Source: Streptomyces atroolivaceus (lineage in GTDB: Bacteria; Actinomycetota; Actinomycetes; Streptomycetales; Streptomycetaceae). Taken from it: a stretch of 64,000 nucleotides of DNA. Where the stretch lies: the NCBI RefSeq assembly GCF_000717025.1, contig NZ_JNXG01000003.1, positions 485,893 through 549,892 on the forward strand. The letters run 5' to 3'. How positions within the stretch are numbered: the stretch's first letter is position 1; each line of letters starts with the position of its first letter. Under the pieces are notes generated by a model. The model saw only the letters and a program-made list of their open reading frames with translations. It was not told the DNA's origin and did not search any database. Below are positions 26,462-35,962 of this stretch, piece after piece. The translations under genes and the position numbers were made by a program.

Positions 26462-27469
26462 TCAGACCTTGGTGCGCGAGGTGTTGTAGAGCTTGGCCGT
26501 GAGGGCCGCCACCTCGTCCTGCGACATCGACTTGTTGGTCATGGCCGCGCCGATGTCGACGCCGATGACCGCAGCGACAGTGCTGTGGTCGGCCCAGATG
26601 CAGACGGGCATGATCATTTCCTTGGGGCCGCCGGCCGGAGTGCCGTCGGCCTTGTCGTTCACCGTCTTGATGTCCTGGCACTTCATGAGCGCACCCTCGA
26701 AGCCCGCGGGCGTGACGCTCTTGGGGCTGCCGACCAATGAGGTCTTGGCGTCTTCGTCACTCTTGGCCATTCCCAGCTTGGCCTGCGCGAACATACCGTC
26801 GAGGGCCTTGGCGGGGTCGCTGACCTCGCCCCAGTTGCCGTACATCATCAGCATCTTGGCCGTGAGGGGGTTCTTCTCCAGGTCGCCGCTCTGGTACTGG
26901 GCCTCGGCCTTGTGGGCGTCCTTGATGCCCAGTGCCTCGGCCTCCGACTTCTCCTTGCTCGTCATCGTGTCCGAGGAGGAGGTCTTCTCACCCTTCTTGT
27001 AGTCGTCCACCGACGCGGCCGGGGTCAGCTTGTAGCCCTTGGTCGAATCGGCCACGTCGCTGCTGCCGCCGCCCGAGGTCAGGAACCAGACCCCTCCCGC
27101 GACGACCGCCAGGGCGACCACGGCCGCGCCGACGATCAGCCCGGTCTTCTTCTTCGGCGCGCCCTGCGGCGGCATGCCGGGGTACGCCTGCTGGCCGCCG
27201 TACGGCGGCGTGGGCGGCTGCTGGCCGTACGGCCCCGGCTGCTGGCCCTGCGGGTAGCCGTAACCCTGCGGGGGCTGCTGCTGCGGCGGGACGCCCTGAG
27301 GGGCCTGCTGCGGGTAGCCGTAGCCGGGCTGGCCCTGCGGCGGTCCCTGCGGCGGAGGGCCACCGTAGGGGCCCGGCTGCTGCCCGTACGGCCCCGGCTG
27401 CTGGCCGTACGGTCCGGGCTGGCCCTGCGGCGGCTGCCCGCCGTACGGACCCGGCTGGTTGTGGCTCAT
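26462..27469 (-). CDS. Proline/glycine/glutamine-rich membrane-anchored protein
   Basis: 335 residues. Residues 1-105 are a low-complexity tail built from repeats of QPGPYGQ/GGPPPQG type; then KKK and a single membrane helix (TGLIVGAAVVALAVVAGGVWFL, about 109-131); then an extracellular domain of about 200 residues (starting GGGSSDVADSTKGYKL) without cysteine-rich or catalytic motifs but with one pair of cysteines (MKCQD, PVCIWAD). This layout is common in Streptomyces for proteins of unknown function exposed outside the cell. The ATG has GGAGGGG upstream. I do not recognise a specific family. Confidence 0.8.
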   Translation of the reverse strand: MSHNQPGPYGGQPPQGQPGPYGQQPGPYGQQPGPYGGPPPQGPPQGQPGYGYPQQAPQGVPPQQQPPQGYGYPQGQQPGPYGQQPPTPPYGGQQAYPGMPPQGAPKKKTGLIVGAAVVALAVVAGGVWFLTSGGGSSDVADSTKGYKLTPAASVDDYKKGEKTSSSDTMTSKEKSEAEALGIKDAHKAEAQYQSGDLEKNPLTAKMLMMYGNWGEVSDPAKALDGMFAQAKLGMAKSDEDAKTSLVGSPKSVTPAGFEGALMKCQDIKTVNDKADGTPAGGPKEMIMPVCIWADHSTVAAVIGVDIGAAMTNKSMSQDEVAALTAKLYNTSRTKV

Positions 27470-27592
27470 GCGCTGTCCCCTCCAGAATGCTTATGCGTTC
27501 CGAACATCCTGACGGAAGCCGCGCCCTCTCAGTGCATCCGGTCGTACACCGTTACTCAACAAACCGGTTTCAGTGCACGACTGTGACGCCCC

Positions 27593-27598
27593 TAAACT
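27593..27598 (+). promoter_or_regulatory. -10-like hexamer for a leaderless valS transcript
   Basis: TAAACT, seven bases before the GTG at 27606, with no Shine-Dalgarno sequence between. The spacing places the transcription start at or next to the G of the start codon. The -35 element is not clear. Confidence 0.5.
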
Positions 27599-27605
27599 GT
27601 GTGCC

Positions 27606-30227
27606 GTGACCGAGAACGCAGCGCAGCAGCCAGCCAGCACCCCCGAACTGCCGACCCAGTACGCGCCGGCCGAGGTAGAGGGGAAGCTGTACGAGCGCTG
27701 GGTGGAGCGCGGTTACTTCACGGCCGACCCGGAGAGCGAGAAGCCTCCGTACACGATCGTCATCCCGCCGCCCAACGTCACCGGATCCCTCCACCTGGGC
27801 CACGCCTTCCAGCACACGCTCATGGACGCCCTCACGCGCCGCAAGCGGATGCAGGGTCACGAGGCGCTGTGGCTGCCCGGCATGGACCACGCCGGGATCG
27901 CCACCCAGAACAAGGTCGAGCAGCAGCTCGGCGAGGAGGGCAAGTCCCGTCACGACCTTGGACGCGAGGAGTTCGTCGAGCGCGTCTGGCAGTGGAAGGA
28001 AGAGTACGGCGGCAAGATCCTCGGCCAGATGCGCCGTCTCGGCGACGGCGTCGACTGGTCCCGTGAGCGCTTCACCATGGACGAGGGGCTGTCCGCGGCC
28101 GTCCAGACGATCTTCAAGCGGCTGTACGACGACGGGCTGATCTACCGCGCCGAGCGCATCATCAACTGGTGCCCCCGCTGTCTCACCGCGATCTCCGACA
28201 TCGAGGTCGACTACCAGGACGACGACGGCGAGCTCGTCTCCATCCGGTACGGCGAGGGCGACGAGACACTGGTCGTCGCCACCACCCGCGCCGAGACGAT
28301 GCTCGGTGACACCGCGGTCGCCGTCCACCCGGACGACGCGCGGTACACGCACCTCATCGGCAAGCGGATCAAGCTGCCCCTCACCGACCGTACGATCCCC
28401 GTCGTCGCCGACCACCACGTCGACCCGGAGTTCGGCACCGGCGCGGTCAAGGTGACCCCGGCCCACGACCCGAACGACTTCGCGATCGGCCAGCGTCACG
28501 GCCTGGAGTCGATGACCGTCATGGACGAGCGGGGAGTCATCACCGTCGCCGGCCCGTTCGAGGGCCTGGACCGCTTCGAGGCCCGTTCGACCATCGTCGG
28601 CGCGCTGCGGGAGCAGGGCCGGATCGTCGCGGAGAAGCGTCCGTACGTCCACTCCGTCGGCCACTGCTCCCGCTGCCGCACGACGGTCGAGCCCCGGCTC
28701 TCCCTCCAGTGGTGGGTCAAGGTCGAGACCCTCGCCAAGGCGGCCGGTGACGCGGTCCGTGACGGCCGGGTCGCGATCCACCCCAAGGAGATGGAGCAGC
28801 GGTACTTCGACTGGGTCGACAACCTCCGCGACTGGTGCATCTCGCGCCAGCTCTGGTGGGGCCACCGCATCCCCGTCTGGTACGGCCCCGACGGTGAGGT
28901 CGTCTGCGTCGGTCCCGACGAGCAGCCGCCCACCGGTGAGGGCTGGACGCAGGACTCCGACGTCCTGGACACGTGGTTCTCGTCCGGACTGTGGCCGTTC
29001 TCCACGCTCGGGTGGCCGGAGGAGACGCCGGACCTCAAGAAGTTCTATCCGACCGACGTCCTCGTCACCGGCCACGACATCATCTTCTTCTGGGTCGCCC
29101 GGATGATGATGTTCGGCCTGTACGTCATGGACGGCGAGGCCCCGTTCAAGACCATCGCTCTCACCGGCCTGGTCCGTGACGAGCGCGGCAAGAAGATGTC
29201 GAAGTCCTTCGGCAACGTCGTCGACCCGCTGGACTGGATGGACACGTACGGCTCCGACGCCGTCCGCTTCACCCTCGCCAGGGGCGCCAACCCGGGTACC
29301 GACGTCCCGATCGGCGAGGACTGGGTCCAGGCCTCCCGCAACTTCGCCAACAAGATCTGGAACGCGACCCGCTTCGCGATGATGAACGGCGCGACGGTGG
29401 AGGGCGAACTCCCGCCCGTCGAGCAGCTCTCGGCCACCGACCGCTGGATCCTGTCCCGGCTGAACAAGACGGTCGCCGACGTCGACGCGTTCTACGAGGA
29501 CTTCCAGTTCGCCAAGCTCAGCGACGCCCTCTACCACTTCGCGTGGGACGAGGTCTTCGACTGGTACGTCGAACTGTCGAAGACCACGTTCTTCGCGGGC
29601 GGCGAGCAGGCGAGGGTGTCCGCCCGGGTCCTCGGTGAGGTCCTGGACGTCACGCTGCGGCTGCTCCACCCGATCGTCCCGTTCGTGACCGAGTCGCTCT
29701 GGACCACGCTCACCGGTCAGGAGTCCGTCGTCATCGCCGACTGGCCCAAGGACAGCGGCTTCCGTGACGAGGCTGCCGAGAAGGAGATCGAGCTCGTCCA
29801 GCAGGTCGTCACCGAGGTCCGCCGCTTCCGCTCCGACCAGGGCCTGCAGCCCGGCCAGAAGGTCCCGGCCGAGCTGACGGTCACCGGCACGGTGCTCGCC
29901 CCGCACGAGGCGGCCATCCGCCAGTTGCTGCGCCTGCAGCCCGCCGGCGACGGCTTCCACGCCACGGCCACGCTGCCGGTCGCCGGGGCCACGGTCGCGC
30001 TCGACCTGTCCGGCACGATCGATGTCGAGGCCGAGCGCAAGCGCCTCACGAAGGACCTGGGCGCCGCCGAGAAGGAGAAGGCGCAGGCCACCGGCAAGCT
30101 CGGCAACGAGGCGTTCCTCGCCAAGGCCCCGGACAACGTGGTCGACAAGATCCGTGGCCGGCTCGCCAAGGCGGAGGCCGACATCGAGCGGATCGCGGCC
30201 CAGCTGGCGAATCTCCCGAAGGGCTGA
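27606..30227 (+). CDS. valS: Valyl-tRNA synthetase
   Basis: 873 residues, a class I synthetase charging tRNA-Val. HIGH-type motif HLGH at residues 63-66 ([13 protein letters not shown]), editing domain ([32 protein letters not shown]), KMSKS near residue 530 ([14 protein letters not shown]), anticodon-binding helical domain, and a C-terminal coiled coil ([21 protein letters not shown]...). The frame is open from 27573, but the GTG at 27606 matches the usual N-terminus and is preceded at 7-base spacing by TAAACT, consistent with leaderless expression. No T-box leader is present. Confidence 0.97.
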   Translation: MTENAAQQPASTPELPTQYAPAEVEGKLYERWVERGYFTADPESEKPPYTIVIPPPNVTGSLHLGHAFQHTLMDALTRRKRMQGHEALWLPGMDHAGIATQNKVEQQLGEEGKSRHDLGREEFVERVWQWKEEYGGKILGQMRRLGDGVDWSRERFTMDEGLSAAVQTIFKRLYDDGLIYRAERIINWCPRCLTAISDIEVDYQDDDGELVSIRYGEGDETLVVATTRAETMLGDTAVAVHPDDARYTHLIGKRIKLPLTDRTIPVVADHHVDPEFGTGAVKVTPAHDPNDFAIGQRHGLESMTVMDERGVITVAGPFEGLDRFEARSTIVGALREQGRIVAEKRPYVHSVGHCSRCRTTVEPRLSLQWWVKVETLAKAAGDAVRDGRVAIHPKEMEQRYFDWVDNLRDWCISRQLWWGHRIPVWYGPDGEVVCVGPDEQPPTGEGWTQDSDVLDTWFSSGLWPFSTLGWPEETPDLKKFYPTDVLVTGHDIIFFWVARMMMFGLYVMDGEAPFKTIALTGLVRDERGKKMSKSFGNVVDPLDWMDTYGSDAVRFTLARGANPGTDVPIGEDWVQASRNFANKIWNATRFAMMNGATVEGELPPVEQLSATDRWILSRLNKTVADVDAFYEDFQFAKLSDALYHFAWDEVFDWYVELSKTTFFAGGEQARVSARVLGEVLDVTLRLLHPIVPFVTESLWTTLTGQESVVIADWPKDSGFRDEAAEKEIELVQQVVTEVRRFRSDQGLQPGQKVPAELTVTGTVLAPHEAAIRQLLRLQPAGDGFHATATLPVAGATVALDLSGTIDVEAERKRLTKDLGAAEKEKAQATGKLGNEAFLAKAPDNVVDKIRGRLAKAEADIERIAAQLANLPKG

Positions 30228-30240
30228 TGACCTGAGTACG

Positions 30241-30280
30241 GAGCCCCCGCGCCCCCGACCGACCGGGTGCGCGGGGGCTT
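30241..30280 (+). terminator. valS terminator
   Basis: 11-bp perfect stem (30242-30252 with 30269-30279) with a further short inner stem, 14 bases after the valS stop codon and about 60 bases before the folC promoter. Confidence 0.65.
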
Positions 30281-30338
30281 CGCCGTACCCGCGGGGAGCG
30301 CGGCAGCGGGCGCTGCGTGCGATGTCCGTGGCCATCCG

Positions 30339-30344
30339 TAGACT
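30339..30344 (+). promoter_or_regulatory. -10-like hexamer for a leaderless folC transcript
   Basis: TAGACT followed by six bases and the GTG start at 30351. There is no ribosome-binding site. Same arrangement as for valS and for the genes at 18338 and 39427. Confidence 0.5.
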
Positions 30345-30350
30345 GGCCCT

Positions 30351-31874
30351 GTGAGTGAGCCCCGCCCTTCAGACCGGCACGACGCGTCAGATCCCGACGA
30401 CACCTTCGCGGAGATCGTCGACGAAGAGACCCAGCGCGACCCCGACCTGGCGGTGATCGAGGCCGGGAGCCGGACGCTGCGCGCCCAGTCGGGCCCGCCC
30501 CAGGGACAGGCGGTCCCCGACCGCCCCGCCGATCCCGAGACCGACCGGGCGCTGCGCGAGGTGGAACAGGAGCTCGCCGGCCGATGGGGCGAGACCAAGC
30601 TCGAGCCCTCGGTGGACCGCATCGCTGCCCTGATGGACGTGCTGGGCGAGCCCCAGCGCGCCTACCCCTCGATCCACATCACGGGTACGAACGGCAAGAC
30701 CAGCACGGCCCGCATGATCGAGGCCCTGCTGGGCGCCTTCGAGCTCCGCACCGGCCGGTACACCTCCCCGCACGTCCAGTCGATCACCGAGCGGATCAGC
30801 CTCGACGGCGATCCGATCGATCCCGAGCGCTTCATCGAGACGTACAACGACATCAAGCCGTACGTCGAGATGGTCGACGCGCAGCAGCCCTACCGGCTCT
30901 CGTTCTTCGAGGTGCTGACGGGCATGGCGTACGCGGCCTTCGCCGACGCGCCGGTCGACGTCGCGGTCGTCGAGGTCGGCATGGGAGGCACCTGGGACGC
31001 GACGAACGTCATCGACGCCTCGGTCGCCGTCGTCACCCCCATCTCGCTGGACCACACGGACCGCCTCGGTTCCACCGCGGCGGAGATCGCCGGTGAGAAG
31101 GCCGGCATCGTCAAGCAGGACGCGACGGTGATCCTGGCTCAGCAGCCGGTCGACGCCGCGCAGGTCATGCTGAAGAAGGCCGTCGAGGTGGACGCCACCG
31201 TCGCCCGCGAGGGCATGGAGTTCGGCGTCGTCTCCCGCGAGATCGCGGTCGGCGGCCAGCTGCTCACCCTGCGGGGCCTGGGCGGCGAGTACGACAACAT
31301 CTTCCTGCCGCTCTACGGGGCGCACCAGGCGCACAACGCCGCGGTGGCGCTCGCCGCCGTCGAGGCGTTCTTCGGCATCGGCGCGGAGCAGGCACGCAGC
31401 CTCGACGCCGAAGTGGTCCGCAAGGCCTTCCTCTCGGTGCTCTCGCCGGGTCGCCTGGAGGTCGTGCGGTCCAGCCCGACCGTCGTGCTCGACGCGGCGC
31501 ACAACCCGGCCGGCGGCCTCGCCGCCGCCGAGGGGATCTCGGAGGCGTTCAGCTTCTCCCGGCTGATCGGGGTCGTCGGTGCGAGTGACGGCAAGGACGT
31601 CCGGGGGCTCCTCGAAGCCTTCGAGCCGATCTTCGCCGAGGTGGTCGTCACCCAGAACTCCAGCCCGCGCGCCATGGACGCGGACGCCCTGGCGGCGGTC
31701 GCCGTCGAGGTGTTCGGCCACGAACGCGTCCAGGTCGAGCCGCGTCTGGACGACGCGCTGGAGGCGGCGATCACCCTCGCCGAGGAAGAGGCCGAATACG
31801 CGGGCGCCGGGGTCCTGGTGACCGGATCCGTGATCACGGTCGGCGAGGCCCGACTCCTCCTGGGAAGGCGCTGA
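30351..31874 (+). CDS. folC: Folylpolyglutamate synthase / dihydrofolate synthase
   Basis: 507 residues. About 85 acidic, proline-rich residues precede the Mur-ligase-like core, which is longer than in most FolC proteins. Core motifs: P-loop HITGTNGKTSTARM, FFEVLTGMAYAAFA, VVEVGMGGTWDATN, SLDHTDRLGSTAAEIAGEKAGI and LDAAHNPAGG. It adds glutamate to dihydropteroate and to folates (ATP-dependent, cytoplasm). The protein may begin at the upstream GTG, as the adjacent -10-like hexamer suggests a leaderless mRNA. It leads the folC-DUF4233-ndk group. Confidence 0.95.
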   Translation: MSEPRPSDRHDASDPDDTFAEIVDEETQRDPDLAVIEAGSRTLRAQSGPPQGQAVPDRPADPETDRALREVEQELAGRWGETKLEPSVDRIAALMDVLGEPQRAYPSIHITGTNGKTSTARMIEALLGAFELRTGRYTSPHVQSITERISLDGDPIDPERFIETYNDIKPYVEMVDAQQPYRLSFFEVLTGMAYAAFADAPVDVAVVEVGMGGTWDATNVIDASVAVVTPISLDHTDRLGSTAAEIAGEKAGIVKQDATVILAQQPVDAAQVMLKKAVEVDATVAREGMEFGVVSREIAVGGQLLTLRGLGGEYDNIFLPLYGAHQAHNAAVALAAVEAFFGIGAEQARSLDAEVVRKAFLSVLSPGRLEVVRSSPTVVLDAAHNPAGGLAAAEGISEAFSFSRLIGVVGASDGKDVRGLLEAFEPIFAEVVVTQNSSPRAMDADALAAVAVEVFGHERVQVEPRLDDALEAAITLAEEEAEYAGAGVLVTGSVITVGEARLLLGRR

Positions 31875-31877
31875 CCT

Positions 31878-32246
31878 GTGCGTGTGCTCTGCGCATCGAC
31901 GCTGATCGGTGAGTTCTTCGTCATCGGCTTCGCCGGACTCGTGGCGATGAAGTCCGACGACCTCTCCATGACCACGGTGTGGACGGTCTGCGGCATCGGC
32001 ATGCTGCTGTCCGTCCTGCTCTGCGGTGTGATCACCCGGCCGGGTGGTATTCAGCTCGGCTGGGCGCTCCAGGTCCTGCTCGTGCTGAGCGGCTTCTTCG
32101 TCCCGATGATGTTCATCCTCGGCGTGATCTTCGGTGCCCTGTGGTGGGCCTCGGTGCACTACGGCCGCAGGATCGACGAGGCCAAGGCGCGGTGGGCGGC
32201 CCAGGCCGGGGCGCAGGAGAGCCCGCAGGCCCCGGCCCAAGGATGA
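31878..32246 (+). CDS. DUF4233 family membrane protein
   Basis: 122 residues, three to four membrane helices (LIGEFFVIGFAGLVAM; VWTVCGIGMLLSVLLCGVI; LGWALQVLLVLSGFFVPMMFILGVIFGALWWASV) and a charged C-terminal tail. It lies three bases after the folC stop codon, and this folC-DUF4233-ndk order is conserved in actinobacteria. Function unknown; translational coupling to folC is likely. Confidence 0.88.
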   Translation: MRVLCASTLIGEFFVIGFAGLVAMKSDDLSMTTVWTVCGIGMLLSVLLCGVITRPGGIQLGWALQVLLVLSGFFVPMMFILGVIFGALWWASVHYGRRIDEAKARWAAQAGAQESPQAPAQG

Positions 32247-32287
32247 CGCAGCGTAAGCCCGGGCGTAAGGCCGGTCGCGTACCCCTG

Positions 32288-32293
32288 TAATCT
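32288..32293 (+). promoter_or_regulatory. Possible ndk -10 hexamer
   Basis: TAATCT, 38 bases before the ndk ATG, which itself has AAGGAG at the right distance. The -35 element is unclear, so this is a weak call. Confidence 0.35.
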
Positions 32294-32331
32294 CGCCCTC
32301 ACCCGCACCGGAAGTCTGCAAGGAGCCGTAC

Positions 32332-32745
32332 ATGACTCAGCGCACCCTCGTCCTTCTCAAGCCCGACGCCGTACGGCGTGGGCTGATCGGCGAGATCGTC
32401 GGCCGCATCGAACGCAAGGCCGGCTGGACGATCACCGCGCTGGAGCTGCGCACGCTCGACCAGGAGACCCTGGAGCAGCACTACGGCGAGCACAAGGGCC
32501 GCCCGTTCTACGAGCCGCTCGTCGAGTTCATGGCTTCCGGCCCCGTCGTCGCCCTGGTGGCCGAAGGTGAGCGGGTCATCGAAGGCGTCCGCGCCCTGGC
32601 CGGCCCCACCGACCCGATCGCCGCCGCGCCCGGCTCGATCCGTGGTGACTTCGGCACGGTCACCCGGGAGAACCTCATCCACGCCTCGGACTCCGAGGAG
32701 TCCGCAGAGCGAGAACTCAAGCTTTTCTTTCCCGGACTTTCCTGA
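32332..32745 (+). CDS. ndk: Nucleoside diphosphate kinase
   Basis: 137 residues, the standard length. TLVLLKPDAVRRGLIGEI is the N-terminal signature; NLIHASDS contains the phosphohistidine H117. It transfers the gamma phosphate between nucleoside triphosphates and diphosphates to balance NTP and dNTP pools. ATG 32332 has AAGGAG eight bases upstream. It is followed by an efficient terminator. Confidence 0.97.
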   Translation: MTQRTLVLLKPDAVRRGLIGEIVGRIERKAGWTITALELRTLDQETLEQHYGEHKGRPFYEPLVEFMASGPVVALVAEGERVIEGVRALAGPTDPIAAAPGSIRGDFGTVTRENLIHASDSEESAERELKLFFPGLS

Positions 32746-32777
32746 CTTCGGCTCCGCCAATCAGCGCTCATGACCTG

Positions 32778-32803
32778 GGGCGACCGAAGTAATTCGGTCG
32801 CCC
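32778..32803 (+). terminator. ndk terminator
   Basis: Perfect 11-bp stem 32778-32788 with 32793-32803, tetraloop GTAA, 32 bases after the ndk stop codon. It separates ndk from mreB. Confidence 0.8.
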
Positions 32804-33037
32804 TTCGGCATAGGGTCACGTATCGCGGGAACGCATCCCCCCGACGTAACGTCACCATGGGTGGAGCGGGCAGCCGTTCCACTCGCCATGGCGAAGGACC
32901 CTCGCGCTGTGTCCGCGCATACGGCACTACGATGGAAGCTTCCAGGCCCGCAGCGCCACCCTCGCCTACCTAGAACAAGCCATTTTTCGCTTCCTGGGAA
33001 GGCCCGACGCATCCTCATGGGGAACAAGGGGAACTCA

Positions 33038-34057
33038 ATGTCGTTCATCGGCCGTGACATGGCTATCGACCTCGGGACTGCCAACACGCTGGTGTACGTC
33101 AGGGGGCGCGGCATCGTCCTGAACGAGCCGTCCGTCGTGGCCATCAACACCAACACCGGCGGAATCCTGGCGGTCGGCGCCGAGGCGAAGAAGATGATCG
33201 GCCGCACACCGGGCAACATCGTTGCCGTGCGGCCCCTGAAGGACGGCGTCATCGCCGACTTCGAGATCACGGAGCGGATGCTCCGCTACTTCATCCTCAA
33301 GATCCACAAGCGCCGCTACCTGGCCCGCCCGCGGGTCGTCGTCTGTGTGCCCTCCGGCATCACAGGGGTCGAGCGACGCGCCGTCATCGAGGCGTCGACG
33401 CAGGCGGGCGCGCGCCAGGTGCACATCATCGAGGAGCCCATGGCCGCCGCCATCGGCTCCGGCCTGCCGGTCCACGAGGCCACCGGCAACATGGTCGTGG
33501 ACATCGGCGGCGGCACCACCGAGGTCGCCGTGATCTCGCTCGGCGGAATCGTCACTGCCCAGTCGATCCGGGTCGCCGGCGACGAACTGGACAACGCGAT
33601 CATCCAGCACGTCAAGAAGGAGTACTCCCTCCTCCTCGGTGAGCGCACCGCCGAACAGATCAAGATCACGATCGGTTCGGCGTTCGAGATGGAGAAGGAC
33701 GAGCACACCGAGATCCGCGGACGCGACCTGGTCTCGGGCCTGCCCAAGACCGTCGTCATCTCCGCGACCGAGGTCCGCAAGGCCATCGAGGAACCGGTCA
33801 ACGCGATCGTCGACGCCGTGAAGACGACGCTCGACAAGTGCCCGCCGGAGCTCTCGGGCGACATCATGGACCGCGGCATCGTCCTCACCGGCGGCGGCGC
33901 GCTCCTGCGCGGGCTCGACGAGCGGCTCCGCCACGAGACGGGCATGCCGATCCACATCGCCGAGGACCCGCTGGACTCGGTGGCGCTCGGATCGGGCAAG
34001 TGCGTCGAGGAGTTCGAGGCGCTCCAGCAGGTGCTGGACGCCCAGCCCCGACGGTAG
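33038..34057 (+). CDS. mreB: Actin-like rod-shape/spore-wall protein MreB
   Basis: 339 residues starting [20 protein letters not shown], the exact pattern of Streptomyces MreB. Actin-fold nucleotide-binding motifs: phosphate 1 DLGTANT, phosphate 2 [18 protein letters not shown], adenosine motif [13 protein letters not shown]. In Streptomyces MreB is dispensable for apical growth and acts mainly in spore-wall synthesis (established). ATG 33038 follows AAGGGG at seven bases; in-frame upstream starts (33017, 32861) lack homology. The 230-base leader contains the ndk terminator and a possible -10 (TACGAT, 32928-32933). Confidence 0.96.
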   Translation: MSFIGRDMAIDLGTANTLVYVRGRGIVLNEPSVVAINTNTGGILAVGAEAKKMIGRTPGNIVAVRPLKDGVIADFEITERMLRYFILKIHKRRYLARPRVVVCVPSGITGVERRAVIEASTQAGARQVHIIEEPMAAAIGSGLPVHEATGNMVVDIGGGTTEVAVISLGGIVTAQSIRVAGDELDNAIIQHVKKEYSLLLGERTAEQIKITIGSAFEMEKDEHTEIRGRDLVSGLPKTVVISATEVRKAIEEPVNAIVDAVKTTLDKCPPELSGDIMDRGIVLTGGGALLRGLDERLRHETGMPIHIAEDPLDSVALGSGKCVEEFEALQQVLDAQPRR

Positions 34058-34065
34058 AACACGAG

Positions 34066-34103
34066 GTTCCGCCGTACGGGCACTGTCGTCCGTGCGGCGG
34101 AAC
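34066..34103 (+). terminator. Hairpin between mreB and mreC
   Basis: 14-bp stem with one G-U pair, 34066-34079 with 34090-34103, ten-base loop, nine bases after the mreB stop codon. It likely reduces read-through so that mreB is made in excess of mreCD. Confidence 0.6.
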
Positions 34104-34153
34104 GCCGGTATACAGGCACGAACATTCCGACGAGGAAGGCACGGCCGCCGCAC

Positions 34154-35218
34154 GTGAGGGACACACGAGAGAGCCGGCTGCTCCTGGTGCTGCTGATCGC
34201 CATCGCATTCGCCCTGATCACGGTGGACATCCGCGGTGGCGAGGAGTCACCGGTGGACGGGGCCCGGCAGGCCGCAGCCACGGTCTTCGGACCGGTCGAG
34301 AACGGCGTCGCGGCTGCGGTGGACCCGGTGGGCAACGCCATCGGCGCCGTACGGGACTCCGGTGACCGGCACGACCGGATCGCGGCCCTGGAGCACGAGA
34401 ACGCCGCGCTGAAGACGAAGCTCGGCAGCGACGACCGCAACACCAGCAAGGTCCGGCAGCTCGACAGCATGCTGAAGAGCGCAGGGGCCGGCCAGTACGG
34501 CATCAAGGCCGCCCAGGTCATCGCCATAGGAGCGGCCCAGGGCTTCTCCTGGACGATCACCATCGACGCCGGGGCGAAGGACGGCCTCCTGCGCGACATG
34601 ACCGTGCTGAACGGCGACGGGCTCGTCGGGCGGGTCACCACCGTCGGCCCGGACACCGCGACCGTCCTGCTGGCCAACGACCCCGACTTCACCGTGGGTA
34701 CCCGGCTCGAGAAGACCGACGAGCTCGGCTTCGCCACCGGACAGGGGTCCCGGCCGCTCTCGGTCCAGTTCCTCAACGGCAAGGCGGACGTGAAGAAGGG
34801 CGACCGGCTGGTCACCTTCGGCTCCAGCAAGGACAAGCCGTTCGTCCCCGGTGTGCCGGTCGGCGAGGTGGTCCGCGTCGACCCGTCGGGCGGTGACCTG
34901 ACCCGGACCGTGTACGTCCGTGCGTTCGCCGGCTTCACCAAGCTCGACATCGTGGGCATCGTCGTACAGGCGCCCCGGGAGAACCCCCGCGACCTGGTCC
35001 TGCCGGCGCAGCCCAAGAAGCCGGGGAAGCCCAAGCCGACCCCGACCGTCACCGTCACCGTCCAGCCGAACGGCGACCTCGTCGACGGCAGCGGCAAGGT
35101 CGTCGGGAACATCAACGAGAAGCCCGGCGCATCCGCTTCCCCGGGCGCCTCCACGGACGCCACCGGCAACGCCGACCCGGCCGCCGGTGACACGGCGAAC
35201 GAGCAGGAACAGGGCTGA
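34154..35218 (+). CDS. mreC: Rod-shape/spore-wall protein MreC
   Basis: 354 residues: one N-terminal membrane helix (LLLVLLIAIAFALITVDI), a short coiled coil (HDRIAALEHENAALKTKL), the two-beta-barrel MreC domain (GFSWTITIDAGAKDGLLRDMTVLNGDGLVGRV... up to about 275) and a disordered proline/alanine-rich tail (280-354) that is longer than in rod-shaped bacteria. It bridges MreB, MreD and PBP2 at the membrane. Start GTG 34154. Confidence 0.94.
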   Translation: MRDTRESRLLLVLLIAIAFALITVDIRGGEESPVDGARQAAATVFGPVENGVAAAVDPVGNAIGAVRDSGDRHDRIAALEHENAALKTKLGSDDRNTSKVRQLDSMLKSAGAGQYGIKAAQVIAIGAAQGFSWTITIDAGAKDGLLRDMTVLNGDGLVGRVTTVGPDTATVLLANDPDFTVGTRLEKTDELGFATGQGSRPLSVQFLNGKADVKKGDRLVTFGSSKDKPFVPGVPVGEVVRVDPSGGDLTRTVYVRAFAGFTKLDIVGIVVQAPRENPRDLVLPAQPKKPGKPKPTPTVTVTVQPNGDLVDGSGKVVGNINEKPGASASPGASTDATGNADPAAGDTANEQEQG

Positions 35219-35223
35219 TCCCC

Positions 35224-35883
35224 ATGCGCATCAACAGGACTCTGCTCTCCGTCGCCCTGGTCGTGGTCGCCCTCGTCGTCCAGGTCTCCGTACTCGCCCG
35301 GCTCCAGCTGCCGGGCGCCACGCCCGATCTGCTGCTGCTCGTCGTACTCGGCCTCGCCTTCGTGTACGGGCCCGTCAGCGGCGCCCTCATCGGCTTCGGC
35401 GCGGGCCTCCTCGCCGACCTGGCGCCGCCCGCCGACCACGCGGCCGGGCGCTATGCCCTGGTGCTCTGCGTCATCGGCTACCTCGCGGGTATGGCCCGCC
35501 CCGAGAAGGGCCAGCTCAAGTCGGCGTTCACCCCGATGGCCTTCGTCTTCGCCGCGGCGATCGGATCGACCCTGCTGTACGCGGGCGTCGGCGCACTCGT
35601 CGGCGACACGGCCGCCCGTCATGTGGGCCTGGGCAGCCTGCTGTTCACCGCCGTCGTCTACGACCTCCTCCTCGCGCCGTTCACCGTGCCGCTGATCATG
35701 GCGCTCGCCAGACGCACCGAGAGCGACCCGGTCGCCGACAACTCCGGCGGTGACGTGGCCGCGGGCTGGATGGCCTCGGGCACCGGACTGCGGATCGGCG
35801 ACCAGCGGGGTGGGATGCGGCTGAGGGCGGCCCGCAGCCGCGCCGCGCGCGCCGGAAGGATCAAGGGGGTCAAGCGACTGTGA
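35224..35883 (+). CDS. mreD: Rod-shape/spore-wall membrane protein MreD
   Basis: 219 residues, five to six hydrophobic segments (LLSVALVVVALVVQVSVLARL; PDLLLLVVLGLAFVYGPVSGALIGFGAGLLADL), the usual MreD pattern, and a basic C-terminal tail of about 60 residues (RLRAARSRAARAGRIKGVKRL). It starts five bases after mreC and completes the MreBCD complex. Confidence 0.92.
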   Translation: MRINRTLLSVALVVVALVVQVSVLARLQLPGATPDLLLLVVLGLAFVYGPVSGALIGFGAGLLADLAPPADHAAGRYALVLCVIGYLAGMARPEKGQLKSAFTPMAFVFAAAIGSTLLYAGVGALVGDTAARHVGLGSLLFTAVVYDLLLAPFTVPLIMALARRTESDPVADNSGGDVAAGWMASGTGLRIGDQRGGMRLRAARSRAARAGRIKGVKRL

Positions 35884-35962
35884 GCCGCCACCGGCACCGG
35901 ACGAGCACCGGGGGCGGCCGCCCCCGTACCCCTGGCCGACCCACCACCACCGGGGGCACCCT

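Noticed and set aside
27136..27420. Repeat array in the proline-rich protein as a mobile or CRISPR-like repeat
   Set aside because: The repetition is the codon pattern of the Gln-Pro-Gly-Pro-Tyr-Gly tail of one protein, with irregular spacing and no spacers.
27570..30335. Minus-strand open frame of 921 codons opposite valS
   Set aside because: Composition (Val/Asp/Glu/Arg) is the reverse complement of the valS codons; no recognisable domain.
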